NCBI RefSeq assembly: GCF_000004195.4
Contig: NC_030683.2
Span: forward strand, 73,937,764-74,001,763
DNA length: 64,000 nucleotides
Reading direction: 5' to 3'
Origin: Xenopus tropicalis
Taxonomy: Eukaryota > Chordata > Amphibia > Anura > Pipidae
The translations under genes were made by a program, and so were the position numbers. The notes beneath the pieces are model-generated. The model was not told the DNA's origin. It searched no databases and was given only the letters and a program-made list of their open reading frames with translations. Below, in pieces: positions 41,640 through 52,714 of this stretch; the stretch's first letter is position 1; each line of letters opens with the position of its first letter.

Positions 41640-42959
41640 GGCTGAAGTCCATGAATCCGATCTGCAAACTTGTCTAGTGTGACATCAGCCTGAAACGCCC
41701 AAGAAGCACTTAATGCCCTTGTGAAGTGTGCCTTAGTGTTGCCGTCCTTCTGTCTGGTAAGCTATTTGGATGCATTTTACAATCCATCTGCTTAGCGTAG
41801 ACACTGAGGCCACCTGGCCTTTCTTGTTACCTTCTGAAATCACAAATAATCTATCAGATTTTCTCCATTCCTTAGACCTTGACAAATAAGTTGAGACACA
41901 TCTAACAAAGTCTAGCGTATGCAAAGCCTCTTCCTGATCAGATGTAGGTTCTGGAAAAAAGGCTAGTAACTGACTCATGATTCATGTGAAGGGTAGAGAC
42001 AACTTTCGGAAGGTATCCCGGAACTGGCCTTAATAAGACCTGATGAGGATGGATGACTGTGAAAGGCTCTTCTGATGATAGTGCCTGGAGATCACTGACT
42101 CGTCTAGATGACGTAATAGCTGTCAGAAAAATAGTTTTAATTGATAATATCATCTCTGATATGTTCTCAAAAGTTTAAAAGGGTCTTTTTGTAAGAGCCT
42201 GTAAGACCAAGGGCAGATCCCATGTAGCTGAAAGTGCCCTTCCTGGGGGTTTGAGATGTAAAACTCCCGTCATAAATTTTGCCACATTCTGGTGTTCGGC
42301 CCAACGTACACCTGTCATGCCGAAATTGTTGAGATTTGGAGTTTTAAAGTTCTTAAACTTAGGCCCTGGTCAAACCCTGCTTGCAGGAAATCCAAGACCT
42401 GAGATACAGAAACTTGATTTGTATCTATTTGTCTTATAAAAAGCCCATCTGAAAATATATTTCCAATTCTATCATACGTTTTATTGGTTGAAAATTTTCT
42501 GGTCGATAGCATAGTTTCTATTACTGCTTCTGACAATCTTTCCTTATTCAACCTGTTCCTTTCAACCTCCAAGCAGAGAGGCAAAATGTGTGTGGATTGG
42601 GATGCTTCACTGGCCCCTGATTCAACAAATCTCTTCTCTGATGCAGGGCTAAAGGCTCCTGTATGCTCATTAGGTTCAAAAGTGGGTACCAACTTCTCCT
42701 TGGCCAATCCAGAATAATTGCAATAATATTGGCCCTGTCCTTTTTGATCCTTCTTAGCACCTGTGGTATTAGAGGTACTGGTGGAAAAATGTAAAGTAGA
42801 CCTCGATTCCAACTTTGCTGAAGGGCATCCACTGCTAATGCCTGGGTACAATAATACTGGGAGAAGAACCTCCTCACCTTCCAGTTGCTTGGGGTGGCCA
42901 TCAGATCCACTGAAGACCCCATTTCTTCACAATCTGTGCAAACACCTCTGAGTTTATCT
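41640..42959 (-). pseudogene. DIRS tyrosine recombinase, broken
   Basis: The minus strand gives, over several frames, a pre-recombinase region (VDLMATPSNWKVRRFFS, LLYIFPPVPLIPQVLRRI, from 42959), a SAM-like N-terminal domain (NKTYDRIGNIFS, VLDFLQAGFDQGLSLRTLK), then FLTAITSSRRVSDLQALS with the first catalytic arginine, then LSRSKEWRKSDRLFV and a KAHFTRALSASWAF block (about 41720-41690) in the place of the H/R-x-x-R box. The final tyrosine cannot be placed, and the frame changes at least three times. In DIRS this enzyme joins the circular DNA to the target. Confidence 0.7.
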
Positions 42960-42972
42960 CCCACTCGTGTCT

Positions 42973-43547
42973 CCAAAAGATTCTGTGATGGGGTATATAT
43001 ACAATACCAAAGTCCTCAGCGCTCTAGAGAAGATGTACTTTCCAATCTTGTGTGAACCATATATCAAATCGTGTATGTGACGAAACTTTCCTGCAGCTCC
43101 GCTTCAGATCAACCCCTTTGACTGGGTCCCAAAGACAAATTCAGCAATGCATACAGCCGGAGCGCATATGTGGAGAAAAAATATATACAATAGTGCAACA
43201 AAGTATATGTAGAGTGAATCCTTCTCCCCAAAAAGTAACAAAACAATGTAACAGATAGGAAAGAGGGAAAAATTGTGCTCGTTTAGTTTACACTCACACC
43301 CAAGTGTAGTACCGCAAACTGCTTACCAGATGGCAGTGTAGAAATGGCAGATAAATGTAATGTATCCAATAGTGGCATATAACTAGGCAGATAAAACCGG
43401 CATTCTTGATGAAATTCGCAACTGTATCCACGTGTGAAGTCAATCCAATGGGTCTAATTGTAGAGCGTCGCTGTATCCTCAGTGAGGCACAAAAAGGGAA
43501 ACAGCAAGTTTCTGTAGTCACTCAGACCGCCTCACGGCTCCCTCAGT
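42973..43547 (-). mobile_element. 575-bp insertion in the DIRS element
   Basis: A perfect 13-bp duplication (CCCACTCGTGTCT at 42960-42972 and 43548-43560) brackets it, and the DIRS frame resumes across it. AGTCCTCAGCGCT near its left end is the inverse of the AGCGCTGAGGAC tail of the element at 48070-48590, and GACTGGGTCCCAAA is shared as the inverse of TTTGGGACCCAGTC there. It thus belongs to the hammerhead-associated family, minus orientation. A CUGAGGGAGCCGUGAGGC piece at its right end may be a damaged core. Confidence 0.65.
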
Positions 43548-43560
43548 CCCACTCGTGTCT

Positions 43561-44285
43561 GCCTATCAAAATCTGTCACTACATTCTGTTTCCATGGCAG
43601 ATGCAGCGCCGATATTTCCTGCAGATTTTCCTCCGCCTAACTCATAATTCGGTGTAACTCTGTCATGAGTCTCTGACTGTGAGTACCTCCCTGCTTCTTT
43701 ATGTAAGAAATTGCTGCTACGTTGTCCATCTTGACTAATAATGATGTACCCCTCAGATGATAACTGTAAGCTTGAATTGCCTTCCACACCGCTCTCAATT
43801 CCAAGACTTTGGCAGAAAGCCTCAGTTGTTCTTTCGTCCACAGTCCCTGAAGGTACTCTCTTCTCAGATGGGCTCCCTATCCTAAAGGACTTGAATCTGT
43901 TGTTAGAATTTCCCAACTGGTCTCTGTCAATGAATGACCCTTCATTAGATTCTCATCTACTAGCCACCACTTTAGCTGTTTTCTGACATGTGTTTCCATA
44001 AATATCCTCTGGTTCCAGGTCTGTACCACCGAATCCCAATGACTCAGAAACATTCTCTGTAACATGCCACCTTGCCCACTTCAACATTGGAAAGGTGGAA
44101 TTGGGGAGACCTAAAACACTGGCAACCTGTCTTGCAGCACTGTAGGCTCTTTTCCTTAAAGCTTTTATTGCCATTCTTATTCTCTTTCTTTTCCTCTGGC
44201 AGAGTTACCAAATCCTGATCTGTTAGAAATCTGGCTCCCGGATAGACTAAATCATGCAAAGGCACCAGCTGACTCTTTTCTAGAT
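43561..44285 (-). pseudogene. DIRS RNase H region, broken
   Basis: With frame changes the minus strand gives LTTDSSPLGWGAHL (catalytic aspartate), then LWTKEQLRLSAKVLELRAVW (catalytic glutamate), then VKMDNVAAISYIKKQGG (aspartate) and ALHLPWKQNVVTDFDRQ up to the insertion at 43560. These are the RNase H blocks of DIRS elements, which degrade the RNA template after reverse transcription. Confidence 0.65.
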
Positions 44286-45031
44286 TCAAGATCCACCCCA
44301 TGATCTGAAAGGATTTGCATACCCACCTTTCTCTGGTGAATCAAGAGCTTCCGATCTTGTGCAATCAACAGAATATCGTCTAGATAATGATATATCTGAA
44401 TTCCCCACCTCCTGATCTCTGCTATTAATGCTTGAAGAATCTTTGAAAATACTCAAGGAGAAGTTGCCAATCCGAACGGAAGGCAGGTGAACTGAAAATG
44501 CAGATTCTGGCTTATTGCAAATCTCAAAAATCTTTGATGGGACGCTGTTATAGGTACATGAAAAAATGCATCTTTTAAATCTGACAGGAGCCAATCCCCT
44601 TCTTGAATGTGTTTTACTATTGAAAAAATTGACTCCATCTTGAATTTTCTTATGTGAAGAAACGTATTTATTGGTCTTAAATCCAATACCTGACAGAAAT
44701 CCCCTGTCTTCTTCTTTAGCATAAAGAGAGTCAAATAGATTCCTTGTCCCTGAAATTTTAGGGGCACGGGTAGAATGGCTCCATCTATCAAAAGCTGCTG
44801 AACATAGTGGATTAAAATCTTCCTGTGCTCTGCTCGAAAGGGTTTGTGAAATGATTGTGCACTGGGGTTTTCCTCGAATTCCAGATAGTAAACTTGGCTT
44901 AATGTCTGCAATACCCACTGATCTGTGATTGACTTTGTCCAGACCTCTACGAAGTGTGACAATCTTCTGGATATCTTTGAAGCCTGGACTGCCTTGACTT
45001 CAGAACTTCCTTGATGCTTTCCCTGCTGCAC
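44286..45031 (-). pseudogene. DIRS reverse transcriptase, broken
   Basis: A 192-codon minus frame (45031-44456) has AQSFHKPFRAEHRKILI, MLKKKTGDFCQVLDLRPIN, WLLSDLKDAFFHVPI (first catalytic aspartate) and FTCLPFGLATSP. After a frameshift near 44455 the next block reads GIQIYHYLDDILLIAQ, with the YLDD active site (about 44380). Order and spelling (LDLRPIN, DLKDAFFHVPI, LPFGL) are those of DIRS. The longer ORF on 44918-44286 is another frame over the same bases. Confidence 0.75.
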
Positions 45032-45310
45032 CTCTACCTCTCAAGTTCCTCCAGCGGGTTTTTTCCCCCTCTCCACTGAGTCGATTGACTGAACTGTCTT
45101 GTAGGTCTAGATTGTCTCTGCTCCGTAAATGCAGCTTTATTCCAAAAGGAAGATCTCTCTGAACGGAATCCTGATGCTTTAAACAACTTCTTCTCTTGAG
45201 GTAAAACTGTGCACCTCTTGATGCTGCTCTCTGCACCAAGTGCCAGAACTTTGATCCGGTGCTCAGAGGAACATTCCCAGGGGGGAATTTGTGTCCCAGG
45301 AAATGAAAAA
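45032..45310 (-). pseudogene. DIRS gag C-terminal remnant
   Basis: A 79-codon basic frame (45239-45000) lies upstream of the RT in the same orientation, with VQRAASRGAQFYLKRRS and WRNLRGRGAAGKASRKF stretches. Basic tails like this precede the pol part in DIRS. No zinc knuckle is seen. The element appears to be cut off near 45310. Confidence 0.4.
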
Positions 45311-45793
45311 TTATCCCTGTAGTCTTTATTTATACTGCAAAGTCACCTCTTAACAAGACAAGGTAAATTTCATCCACATACTTGCCTTTAAAGTACTCCA
45401 AATTGGAGAGCTTCTCCAAATTATTACAATTTCTTGAAGACTGTCAGGCCTGTATATATACCAGTGTACAAAAAAAAATTGTATCAATACATTTTCCAAG
45501 TTCTAATTATAGCTGCTGCCTGTAAATTATTAGCGATATGGATTTTATGGAATTTATGGATATGGAAGTTATCAAGAGTGGATTTTTGCCATTCCTGCTA
45601 ACTTGCAGGATGCTGCCGTCTGAAGCAAGTTTCTCAACTCACCTCATGGCAGCCCTGGTAGTGACAGATAGGGCAAAATTGGACCCTAGCTGAACATGGA
45701 ACAGCAGCTGGCATTAGGATTAATTAAAGACAGCTGGGTGAATAATGTCAAATAGGAAAAATTAATTCAAAGCAAGGTAGGGATGGGCTAAGC
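45311..45793. other. no recognised gene
   Basis: Short AT-rich stretch between the DIRS element and a hAT MITE. Nothing recognised. Confidence 0.4.
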
Positions 45794-45991
45794 CAGAGGT
45801 GGCCTGACCTTTTTCATCGGCAATCAACCGATGACTGGGGAATGCGAAAGTGGGGTGTGAATGTGTACATACGCTGCATCATGTACGTACGCATTCACGC
45901 AGTGCTTCCGCATCCCCGGCTTCATCGCGGTCCACCAGAAATCCACGGGGGATCGACTGGTGGACCGTGATCAACATATTGGCCACCCCTG
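45794..45991. mobile_element. hAT-like MITE, 198 bp
   Basis: The ends CAGAGGTGGCC and GGCCACCCCTG are inverted. A perfect 8-bp duplication GGCTAAGC flanks it (45786-45793 and 45992-45999). An inner inverted pair (GATCGACTGGTGGACCG and CGGTCCACC) and a GTACGTAC block lie inside. It has no coding capacity. Confidence 0.85.
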
Positions 45992-46168
45992 GGCTAAGCA
46001 GTAGCCAGGTAAGATCATCTTGTATAAGAATGTAAGAATAAAAGTCAGAAAGCAGGGGGTTCTTACCTCTTCTTCCAAGGAACTGGCTGCAAGGCATTCC
46101 TCCCACCTACCCACTTAAGAATATTAACAATGGTTATATAATGCTTTGGTATAGCTCTGGATGGGTAT

Positions 46169-46255
46169 GGCAGAGCAGTAAAGTAGGCAGCCTCCAAAAA
46201 GGAATAAACAGCCTGTTTATTCCTTTTTGGAGGCTGCCTACTTTAATGCTCTGCC
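46169..46255. repeat. near-perfect palindrome, 43-bp arms
   Basis: GGCAGAGCA-TAAAGTAGGCAGCCTCC and its inverse meet with almost no spacer at AACAG|GCCTGTT (about 46211). Only one or two mismatches are visible. It would extrude as a cruciform or form a strong RNA hairpin; origin unknown. Confidence 0.7.
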
Positions 46256-48069
46256 AGGTTTTGTGTTAATAGGACGTGTAAACCCCACACACAAAAATGT
46301 AATCAGTAAACAGCCTCTTTGAAATCTTTCAATACCTGCCACTTTGGTTGTCCAGAGGTTAATAGTAAGGTTGCAAAATCCCCTTAATCACTTAGATTTC
46401 CTTCTCCTCCTGTAACCCACTCGCCCCCTCCCTCAGGAATTTGCTTTGGCTGTTGGCTTGTGGGCATGCTCAGTTGTTCTAAGCTCAAATTACTAAACAC
46501 GCCCCCCCAGTCTAGCAGCCAGTAAAGAGATGGCATTGCTGGTTCCCATAGAAACTCAGCTCTAGCTGTCTGCTTCAATTTTTTTCTCCTGAGCTCAGCT
46601 TTACCTACAGTGCTCAAACAAAGCAAAAATTTATAAGAGACAGTTGTGCCTGTGTGAGTCTGTATTCTTGATGAAATGTATGCTGAATAAGGGTCTGTGT
46701 GTGTGTATGTGTAGGCTGCTTTCAGATTTAAATGTGTCTGATTATGTATCAGAGGAAAAATGGCCACCAGGTGAAAGCTGCTATTTGCTTTAGGAAAATG
46801 TGATGGTGCTGGCAAACAGAGGGCATATATGCAGTACAAATCATGCCATTTGGGCGGGGGAGGCATGCCCAACTGATATACTGTACATTGTAGGCAAATG
46901 TAGGCTTTACATGTCCTTTAAGTAAATTGAAAGTTGGGATATGGAATAAAATATATATTGAATTTATGGATTTAATACTCATAAATAATGCCTTTCTCCA
47001 CATAAAAAGGACAGAATATGAATATAAACATAAGGAACAAAAAGTAAAAATAATAAAATTGTAAGCTCATAGAGCAATAGTTTTTTGACTACTGAGGTCG
47101 GTGACCCCCATTTGAAAGCTGGAAAGATGTACAAGAGGAAGGTAAATAATTCAAAACAATAAAAAAAAATAATGAAGACAAATTGCAAAGTTGCTAGGAG
47201 TAGAACATTCTATAATATACTAAAAGTGAACCACCCCTTTAAGAGATTGAAAGAATAGATGAATGTTGTAATGCAAATCTAAAAATAATCAGCAGCAGTA
47301 CTGTATTAGTAGATAACTGGAACCCTAAGATCATAGCCTTGACCTTACTTCTAACTCACATATGAAGCCAATGAGTCTAAACATACTCCATAATTTATCC
47401 CTGTTGAGCAATGCAGAACTGAAATAAGTTATGTGTCTGGGAAGATAATGGCTTACAACTGGCTTTGGTTTATGGGCTCTTTCATAATTTATAATTGATA
47501 TAAAACACACACCTTAAGCTCTTTCAGACTTCACATTTTTACATAGGAAATATGTTATTTTCTTACCATAGATTCATCCTATTCCTTTATACGTTTTGGG
47601 TAGTTACCTGCTCCTGCCTGTACCACATCATTTTACTATGCTACATCTATAGCTGTAGAGAGCATAAAGAATTGTAGGAGTTTATATTTTGTTTATTATG
47701 TAAGACCAGTCTTAGCACAATTAGTAAGGGCACCGTTAGTGTAGATATTGGGGTTTTAATATGTAAAACTATTAAAGTGTTTTTATGCAAGTGTCTACTT
47801 ACAGCGAAACAAGCACATGCAGTGGCCAACACTCCGCTTTGCTAAAAAACAAATAATTTTTTGGGGAAGAAGACAGACATGCTTCTAAGTTTTACATTCT
47901 CATGGTACATACTGTAAGCTGATGTTTGCTCCCTGGGTTAAATACCAAATGTTGATGGGTGTATCTGACCAGCAGATAGAAAAGCCAATGATATGAATTG
48001 AAAAAAAGAGTACTGTTAAACCACAGCAGTTATCAATACTCGGTTCCTTTGCATGCAAACTGCATGGCC
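46256..48069. other. no recognised gene; one MITE end
   Basis: AT-rich. GTGAACCACCCCTTTAA at about 47227-47243 looks like the right end of another TTAA-flanked MITE, but I could not fix its left end. Confidence 0.4.
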
Positions 48070-48590
48070 AAAAACACTCTTGAGAAAGCGTACCGCCAGT
48101 ACGTCGAGTTTTCTGAAAGCCTGTACATTATCTACACTTTGTAAGTAGATCCTTTTTATTCTGTTACTTAAAATAAATGATTTGCACTATTTGCTGCTTT
48201 CTCTTCCATTTTGTGCCTATATGCGAGGAGACGGCTACAAGTTGAATCAGAAATTTCTATTTGCCTATTCAATATTGCTATCTGGTGAGCATTTAACATT
48301 ACAGCACGTGGTGATACATTAAGCACATTAGCCTTTCACACACTTTTTTGGGATTCGGTAGTTATTACTCCTGATCCCTGATTTGCATTACAATATTGCA
48401 CTATTATTTGTTCTTTGTTCTTTACTTCCACATGCGCTCCTGCCATAATTCTTTGTATGCGTTTGGGACCCAGTCAAAGGGGTGACTTGAGGAGGAGCAG
48501 CAGGATCACACGGAGTTTTCGTCACTTTATTCACTGACTCTATTTCATTGAATATAATTAACCACAAAGCGCTGAGGACACGGTATTGTA
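48070..48590 (+). mobile_element. hammerhead-associated element, no inverted arm
   Basis: Near the start CTTGAGAAA, a stem (GCGTAC / GTACGT around CGCCA) and a damaged GAAAC (CGAGTTTTC) stand in hammerhead order. Then follow GTAAGTAG, GGTGAGCATTTA and ATGCGCTCC, in the same order as the right arm of the 12930 insertion, and a tail with AAAGCGCTGAGGAC. It is therefore a straight, decayed copy. I did not find a target duplication. Confidence 0.5.
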
Positions 48591-49082
48591 TTTACCAAAC
48601 TGCAAGGTCACACTATGCTTCAAAAGTTTCCATTTTCAAGAAATAATTGTGCTGTTCAGAAAGGCTTGTACATATGTTGCAGAACTAGATATTCCGGAAT
48701 ATTGCAATATTTTATCAGGAGTTAAATTATGCAGTGAGCTTTTATCCAGCACCATATGGAATAAACATTGCTTGAAAAATATCCCTAAGCTTCTCTGAAG
48801 CAGCAACACCGTTAATGCTAAAGTTTCCTTATATAAAAACTCTGCCTGCTCTGCATACAGCTAGGGCCCTATTTGTTCATGTAAGCAAAGCTAAGAGAAT
48901 AAAACATTTGTTTAGTCCAAAAGATCTAAATTGCCAAGCCAAAATTCCATTGTGTAACTTGCCGACTATAAATTATAATACTTTATATTGCAATGGGCAA
49001 CTATTTATTTTTAATCTTCATTTATAATTTCAGTTCAACAATTCAAACATATTAAAAACTTGTGGTAGAAAACATTATTTCA
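48591..49082. other. no recognised gene
   Basis: AT-rich; two short ORFs of about 70 codons lack motifs. Confidence 0.4.
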
Positions 49083-49671
49083 TTAAAGGAATACTGTCGT
49101 GGGAAAACATGTTTTTTCAAAATGCATCAGTTTCTCAAGCTTCTCCAGCAAAATCCTGCATGTGAAATCGTTTTTTCAAAAGCGCAAACAGATATTTTTA
49201 TATTTAATTTTAAAATTTAAAATGGAGCTAGCCATATTCTTCATTTTTCAGGGTGCCACATCCATGTGACCTTTGCTCTGATTAACTTCAGTCACACAGT
49301 GATATCAACCCCCTCCCAGCAGGCAATCAAGAATGGGAAGGGAGCAAGATAGCAGCTCCGAGTAAATATCAGAATAGCACTTAGTAGTAAGAAATCCAAG
49401 TCTGGCTTGGGACTCCTCCAGTTACATGGGGGTTAGAGAAACAATAGGTTACCTGAAAGCAGTTCTAAAGTGTAGTGCTGGCTCCTTCTAAAAGCTCAGA
49501 CTCTGGCACAATGCACTGAGATGGTGCCTACACACCAATATTACAACTAAAAAAGTACATTTGTTGGTTCAAGAATAACATTTTGAATGGTAGAGTGAAT
49601 TATTTGCTATGTAAACAGTGTAATTTAGAGATAAAAAGTACACCATAATAATCACAACAGAATCCCTTTAA
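49083..49671. mobile_element. T2-type MITE, 589 bp
   Basis: TTAAAGGAATACTGTCGTG at the left and, on the other strand, TTAAAGGGATTCTGTTGTG at the right. Its right TTAA (49668-49671) is also the left TTAA of the next MITE. Confidence 0.75.
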
Positions 49672-50482
49672 AAGAGAAGGAAAGGTAAAAACTAAGTAAG
49701 CTTTATCAGAAAGGTCTATGTAAATACAGCCATAAGCACTCACAGAAACGCTGCACTGAGTCCTCTATCGAAAGAAACACAGGATTTCTTGTCTCCTTTT
49801 TGTAAACATGTTGTTCTTAATTCCTATGCCAGAGTCTGCGCAGCTCTCTCCTCTTGGCCCTCTCCTGCTCCTCCCTCCCATAAGAATGCTAAGAATTCCC
49901 CCCCCCCCTTAGAAATGTGTGATCTGAGCCATACAACAGGAAGCTTACTCATAGTCTCATAACTGTGCATGTATAGGGGTCTTGGTACAGGAACGTGGCA
50001 TTATGGGAATTTAGTTTACACAGCTCAGCATTTTTTCTTCCTGTTTGGCCTCTGATCATCTGAACAGGCGAAATATGGGGAGACTTAAAAGGGATATATA
50101 CCATAAATTTTTACAATGCACTAAACCATGTAAAATAATGTAAAATAGAAGGAAGTGCTTTTATTTTAATACCTTTGGGTTCAAATATGTCCATAACTGC
50201 TTGAAAACTGTGCTCTACCGAGACCTTTTGCCAGCTTCCTGTGGGAGACAGCGACACTCCCATCTTTCATTTTACTCTGACTTCTGATTAGAGAGTTTTA
50301 GGAGATAAAATGCTTTCAAAACATCTTTTTTTTTGCATCATTTACCATTTTGAGGGAGGATGAATATTAGAACTGAATATGAACTTTATATACAATGTCT
50401 CCTTTAAGGGCACTATTGAAAGAAATGAAGCTATGCCTGCAGCTTGAGATTAACACTTTATTAGCCTTTCCTTCTCCTTTAA
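49668..50482. mobile_element. T2-type MITE, 815 bp, with a nested MITE
   Basis: The ends TTAAAAGAGAAGGAAAGG and, inverted, TTAAAGGAGAAGGAAAGG differ at one base. A second TTAA-flanked element lies inside at 50085-50407, so the older element is about 490 bp. Confidence 0.75.
50085..50407. mobile_element. nested TTAA-flanked MITE, 323 bp
   Basis: Left TTAAAAGGGATATATACC, right (inverted) TTAAAGGAGACATTGTATAT. The termini agree only in the first 9-10 bases and a TATATA block, so the boundary call is moderate. Confidence 0.5.
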
Positions 50483-51039
50483 ATTTTACTGACATTGTTT
50501 GGTCTATATGTCTAAAGGTCACCAGTATTTTAGAAACAAACAAAATTGAATAAGTTATCATTGAAAACTGATCAATAACTTGCTGCACAATGTCTCAGAG
50601 AGGAATATTTCCTACTTACCCTGACACCCTGCCACAAATAATGTAGGGCACAATATTGCTAGCCTACACACCTAATCTAACAAACATGTTGTTTTGCTTG
50701 AAAGTGTTATTTTAATGATTAGTTTATATTCCTTTTACATGACACACCAAGTCAAACTAAGGATATCCTGTAAAGTTGCCAGTTTTTGCCAATTAGGAAT
50801 ACATTTTCCAGTCATGGTAAACATACATGTCATAACTATTAAGAACAATCTAGGCAATTTTACTTCCATTAAAATAAATAGAAACTGTGCTGTATAAAAA
50901 AACAGCAATTTGGGAGCCAAGATAATTTGTATTTTATTTATAGTTATGCTATAAATTAAGACATTCCCATTTTGTTAGATCCAAAATATTGTGCAGGCTA
51001 GGCATGCAGTCAGCTGAAAGAAAACATTTTAGACTCAAT
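50483..51039. other. no recognised gene
   Basis: AT-rich; it ends with the left copy of the 14-bp duplication that flanks the next insertion (51026-51039). Confidence 0.4.
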
Positions 51040-52145
51040 CTAATATTTGAGAAGTGAATAAACACTCCTGAACCCAGCGCTTCTTGGTACAAGGTCCGTT
51101 TGTGTAAATCTTCTAGTGGGAAACCAATGTGGATCACGTGCTGCTTCCTCCTGATATCAGCTCCCCTTTAGATGAGCCTCAAAATATGTATGCAGTAGTG
51201 TTGATGGAAGCGCATAAAAGTGGAACAAAACAAAAATATATATAGTGCAGATCAATAGAGTAAAGGAATCAAAAAACTGAAAACAAATTAGAGCGTGAGT
51301 GCTTAATCAATCACCAATGCTAGATGAAGTGACCCCAACTCTGTATATATTATAATGGTGTTATAACTGCTCACCAGAACATCTTTAAAAGGAGCATGTA
51401 GATCAATCCCAGCCGGGCATTGATTGAAGAGGGATCCAATTTCACAATGTATACAGGATAGAAGATGAGGCAGATAAAGTGTAAAATAGTTTAATATAAG
51501 ATAAAATCCTGCTCAATACAGGCTACTTACAATGTAGTAGTAATATAAAATCAACGAACAAATGAAGTATCAGTGATAGCTCAACGCGTTTCGCGTGCTC
51601 TCTGCACGCTTCCTCAGGAGCAAAATAGAAAGTACCAGCAGTAGCCCTAAAATGTGTATTTATAGCGGTGTTAATTAGAACTAAAACGAAAGAACCGGCG
51701 AGGAACCGGAAATGCATATATGACACGTTGGAGTCAGAGGCGCGTAGCCATGGTGACGCGTACGGCGTGCACACAACACAGGCGGACGCTTGCAATAAGA
51801 AGGAGCACGTTACCATGGAGACGCGTCGGCCCCAGCTATTATGCACGCTGTCTCATAAAAATAAGTACAGCGCGCATATGATGTGAAACTAATTATTAGT
51901 TTCACATCATATGCGCGGCTGGGATTGATCTACATGCTCCTTTTTAAGATGTTCTGGTGAGCAGTTATAACACCATTATAATATATACAGAGTTGGGGTC
52001 ACTTCATCTAGCATTGGTGATTGATTAAGCACTCACGCTCTAATTTGTTTTCAGTTTTTTGATTCCTTTACTCTATTGATCTGCACTATATATATTTTTG
52101 TTTTGTTCCACTTTTATGCGCTTCCATCAACACTACTGCATACAT
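51040..52145 (-). mobile_element. hammerhead-bearing fold-back insertion, 1106 bp
   Basis: A perfect 14-bp duplication (ATTTTAGACTCAAT, 51026-51039 and 52146-52159) brackets it. The left 150 bp are the unique 3' tail (inverse reads ACCAAGAAGCGCTGGG). Then follow arm one (about 51187-51415), a central part with a hammerhead-like core, a CpG-rich block (51690-51890) and a perfect short palindrome near 51895 (GTTTCACATCATATG on the right), and arm two (about 51915-52140). It is the minus-strand counterpart of the 12930 insertion; TGATGGAAGCGCAT is shared between them. Confidence 0.75.
51585..51619 (-). ncRNA. hammerhead-like core
   Basis: On the minus strand CUGAGGA (51617-51611), a perfect 6-bp stem (GCGUGC / GCACGC, loop AGAGA) and GAAAC (51592-51588), then GCGUUGA. 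Only the loop differs from the core at 13351-13388, so stem and both boxes are conserved between two independent insertions. Confidence 0.5.
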
Positions 52146-52314
52146 ATTTTAGACTCAATGCATGTATTATTTCAGCAAGAACAGGATGAGAAAATTAGGT
52201 CAGTAGGGTTATGAAACAAAATAAAAACAAACTAAATTAATTAAGGGTAGATGGACTGGCATTCAGTATCATTTATGCATACAGATTTACATATTACACT
52301 TTGAACCCATCAAT

Positions 52315-52521
52315 GGGGGGCATATTTATCAAAGAGAAAAATTAGAGCTTACTACAGTTTTCCAGATTGAAAGACCACCCATCGCTATATATTCCAATAG
52401 GTGAGAGTTTGCCCTTTATAAAATGTGCCTCTAGAGAGACCTAGAGATTCCATAGAGATGTACTGAGTGTGGCAGAATTTCACTCTGGCTCTAATTTCTC
52501 TCTTTGATAAATATGCCCCTC
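52315..52521. mobile_element. MITE with GCATATTTATCAAAG ends
   Basis: The left end GGGGGCATATTTATCAAAGA and the right end TCTTTGATAAATATGCCCC are inverse, and the similarity continues through AATTAGAGC / GCTCTAATT. It is about 207 bp, with no coding capacity. The superfamily and target duplication are not clear to me. Confidence 0.75.
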
Positions 52522-52654
52522 CTGATATTAAACAATTGCCAGATAATAAAATGCATGTAGGCATCTGCTACATGCACTAATTTCTACTCATTTATTAAAA
52601 TAGTAAAGCAAGAGTAAAGCGGCCTCGGAGTGCTCAGTCTGTATGTGTGTAGAC

Positions 52655-52714
52655 AGATAGATTAGATGATGATGATGATAGATAGATAAATAGATAGATA
52701 GATAGATAGATAGA
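52655..52714. repeat. GATA microsatellite
   Basis: About 60 bases of imperfect GATA and GAT units, with a pure TAGA run of about seven units at the end. Confidence 0.85.

Larger units (their letters stand above)
41182..45310 (-). mobile_element. DIRS-type tyrosine-recombinase retrotransposon, decayed
   Basis: Minus-strand order: a basic gag remnant (45240-45040), reverse transcriptase (45031-44286), RNase H (about 44060-43566), tyrosine recombinase (42959-41640) and a terminal region with inverted and direct repeats (41182-41470). This is the DIRS layout, which integrates by a recombinase and leaves no target duplication. The 5' side is truncated near 45310. Several frameshifts and a 575-bp insertion (42973-43547) break the frames. 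Confidence 0.8.

Noticed and set aside
44286..44918. 210-codon minus-strand ORF as the DIRS reverse transcriptase
   Set aside because: RT motifs (LDLRPIN, DLKDAFFHVPI, LPFGL) lie in the overlapping 192-codon frame; the longer ORF is another frame over the same bases.
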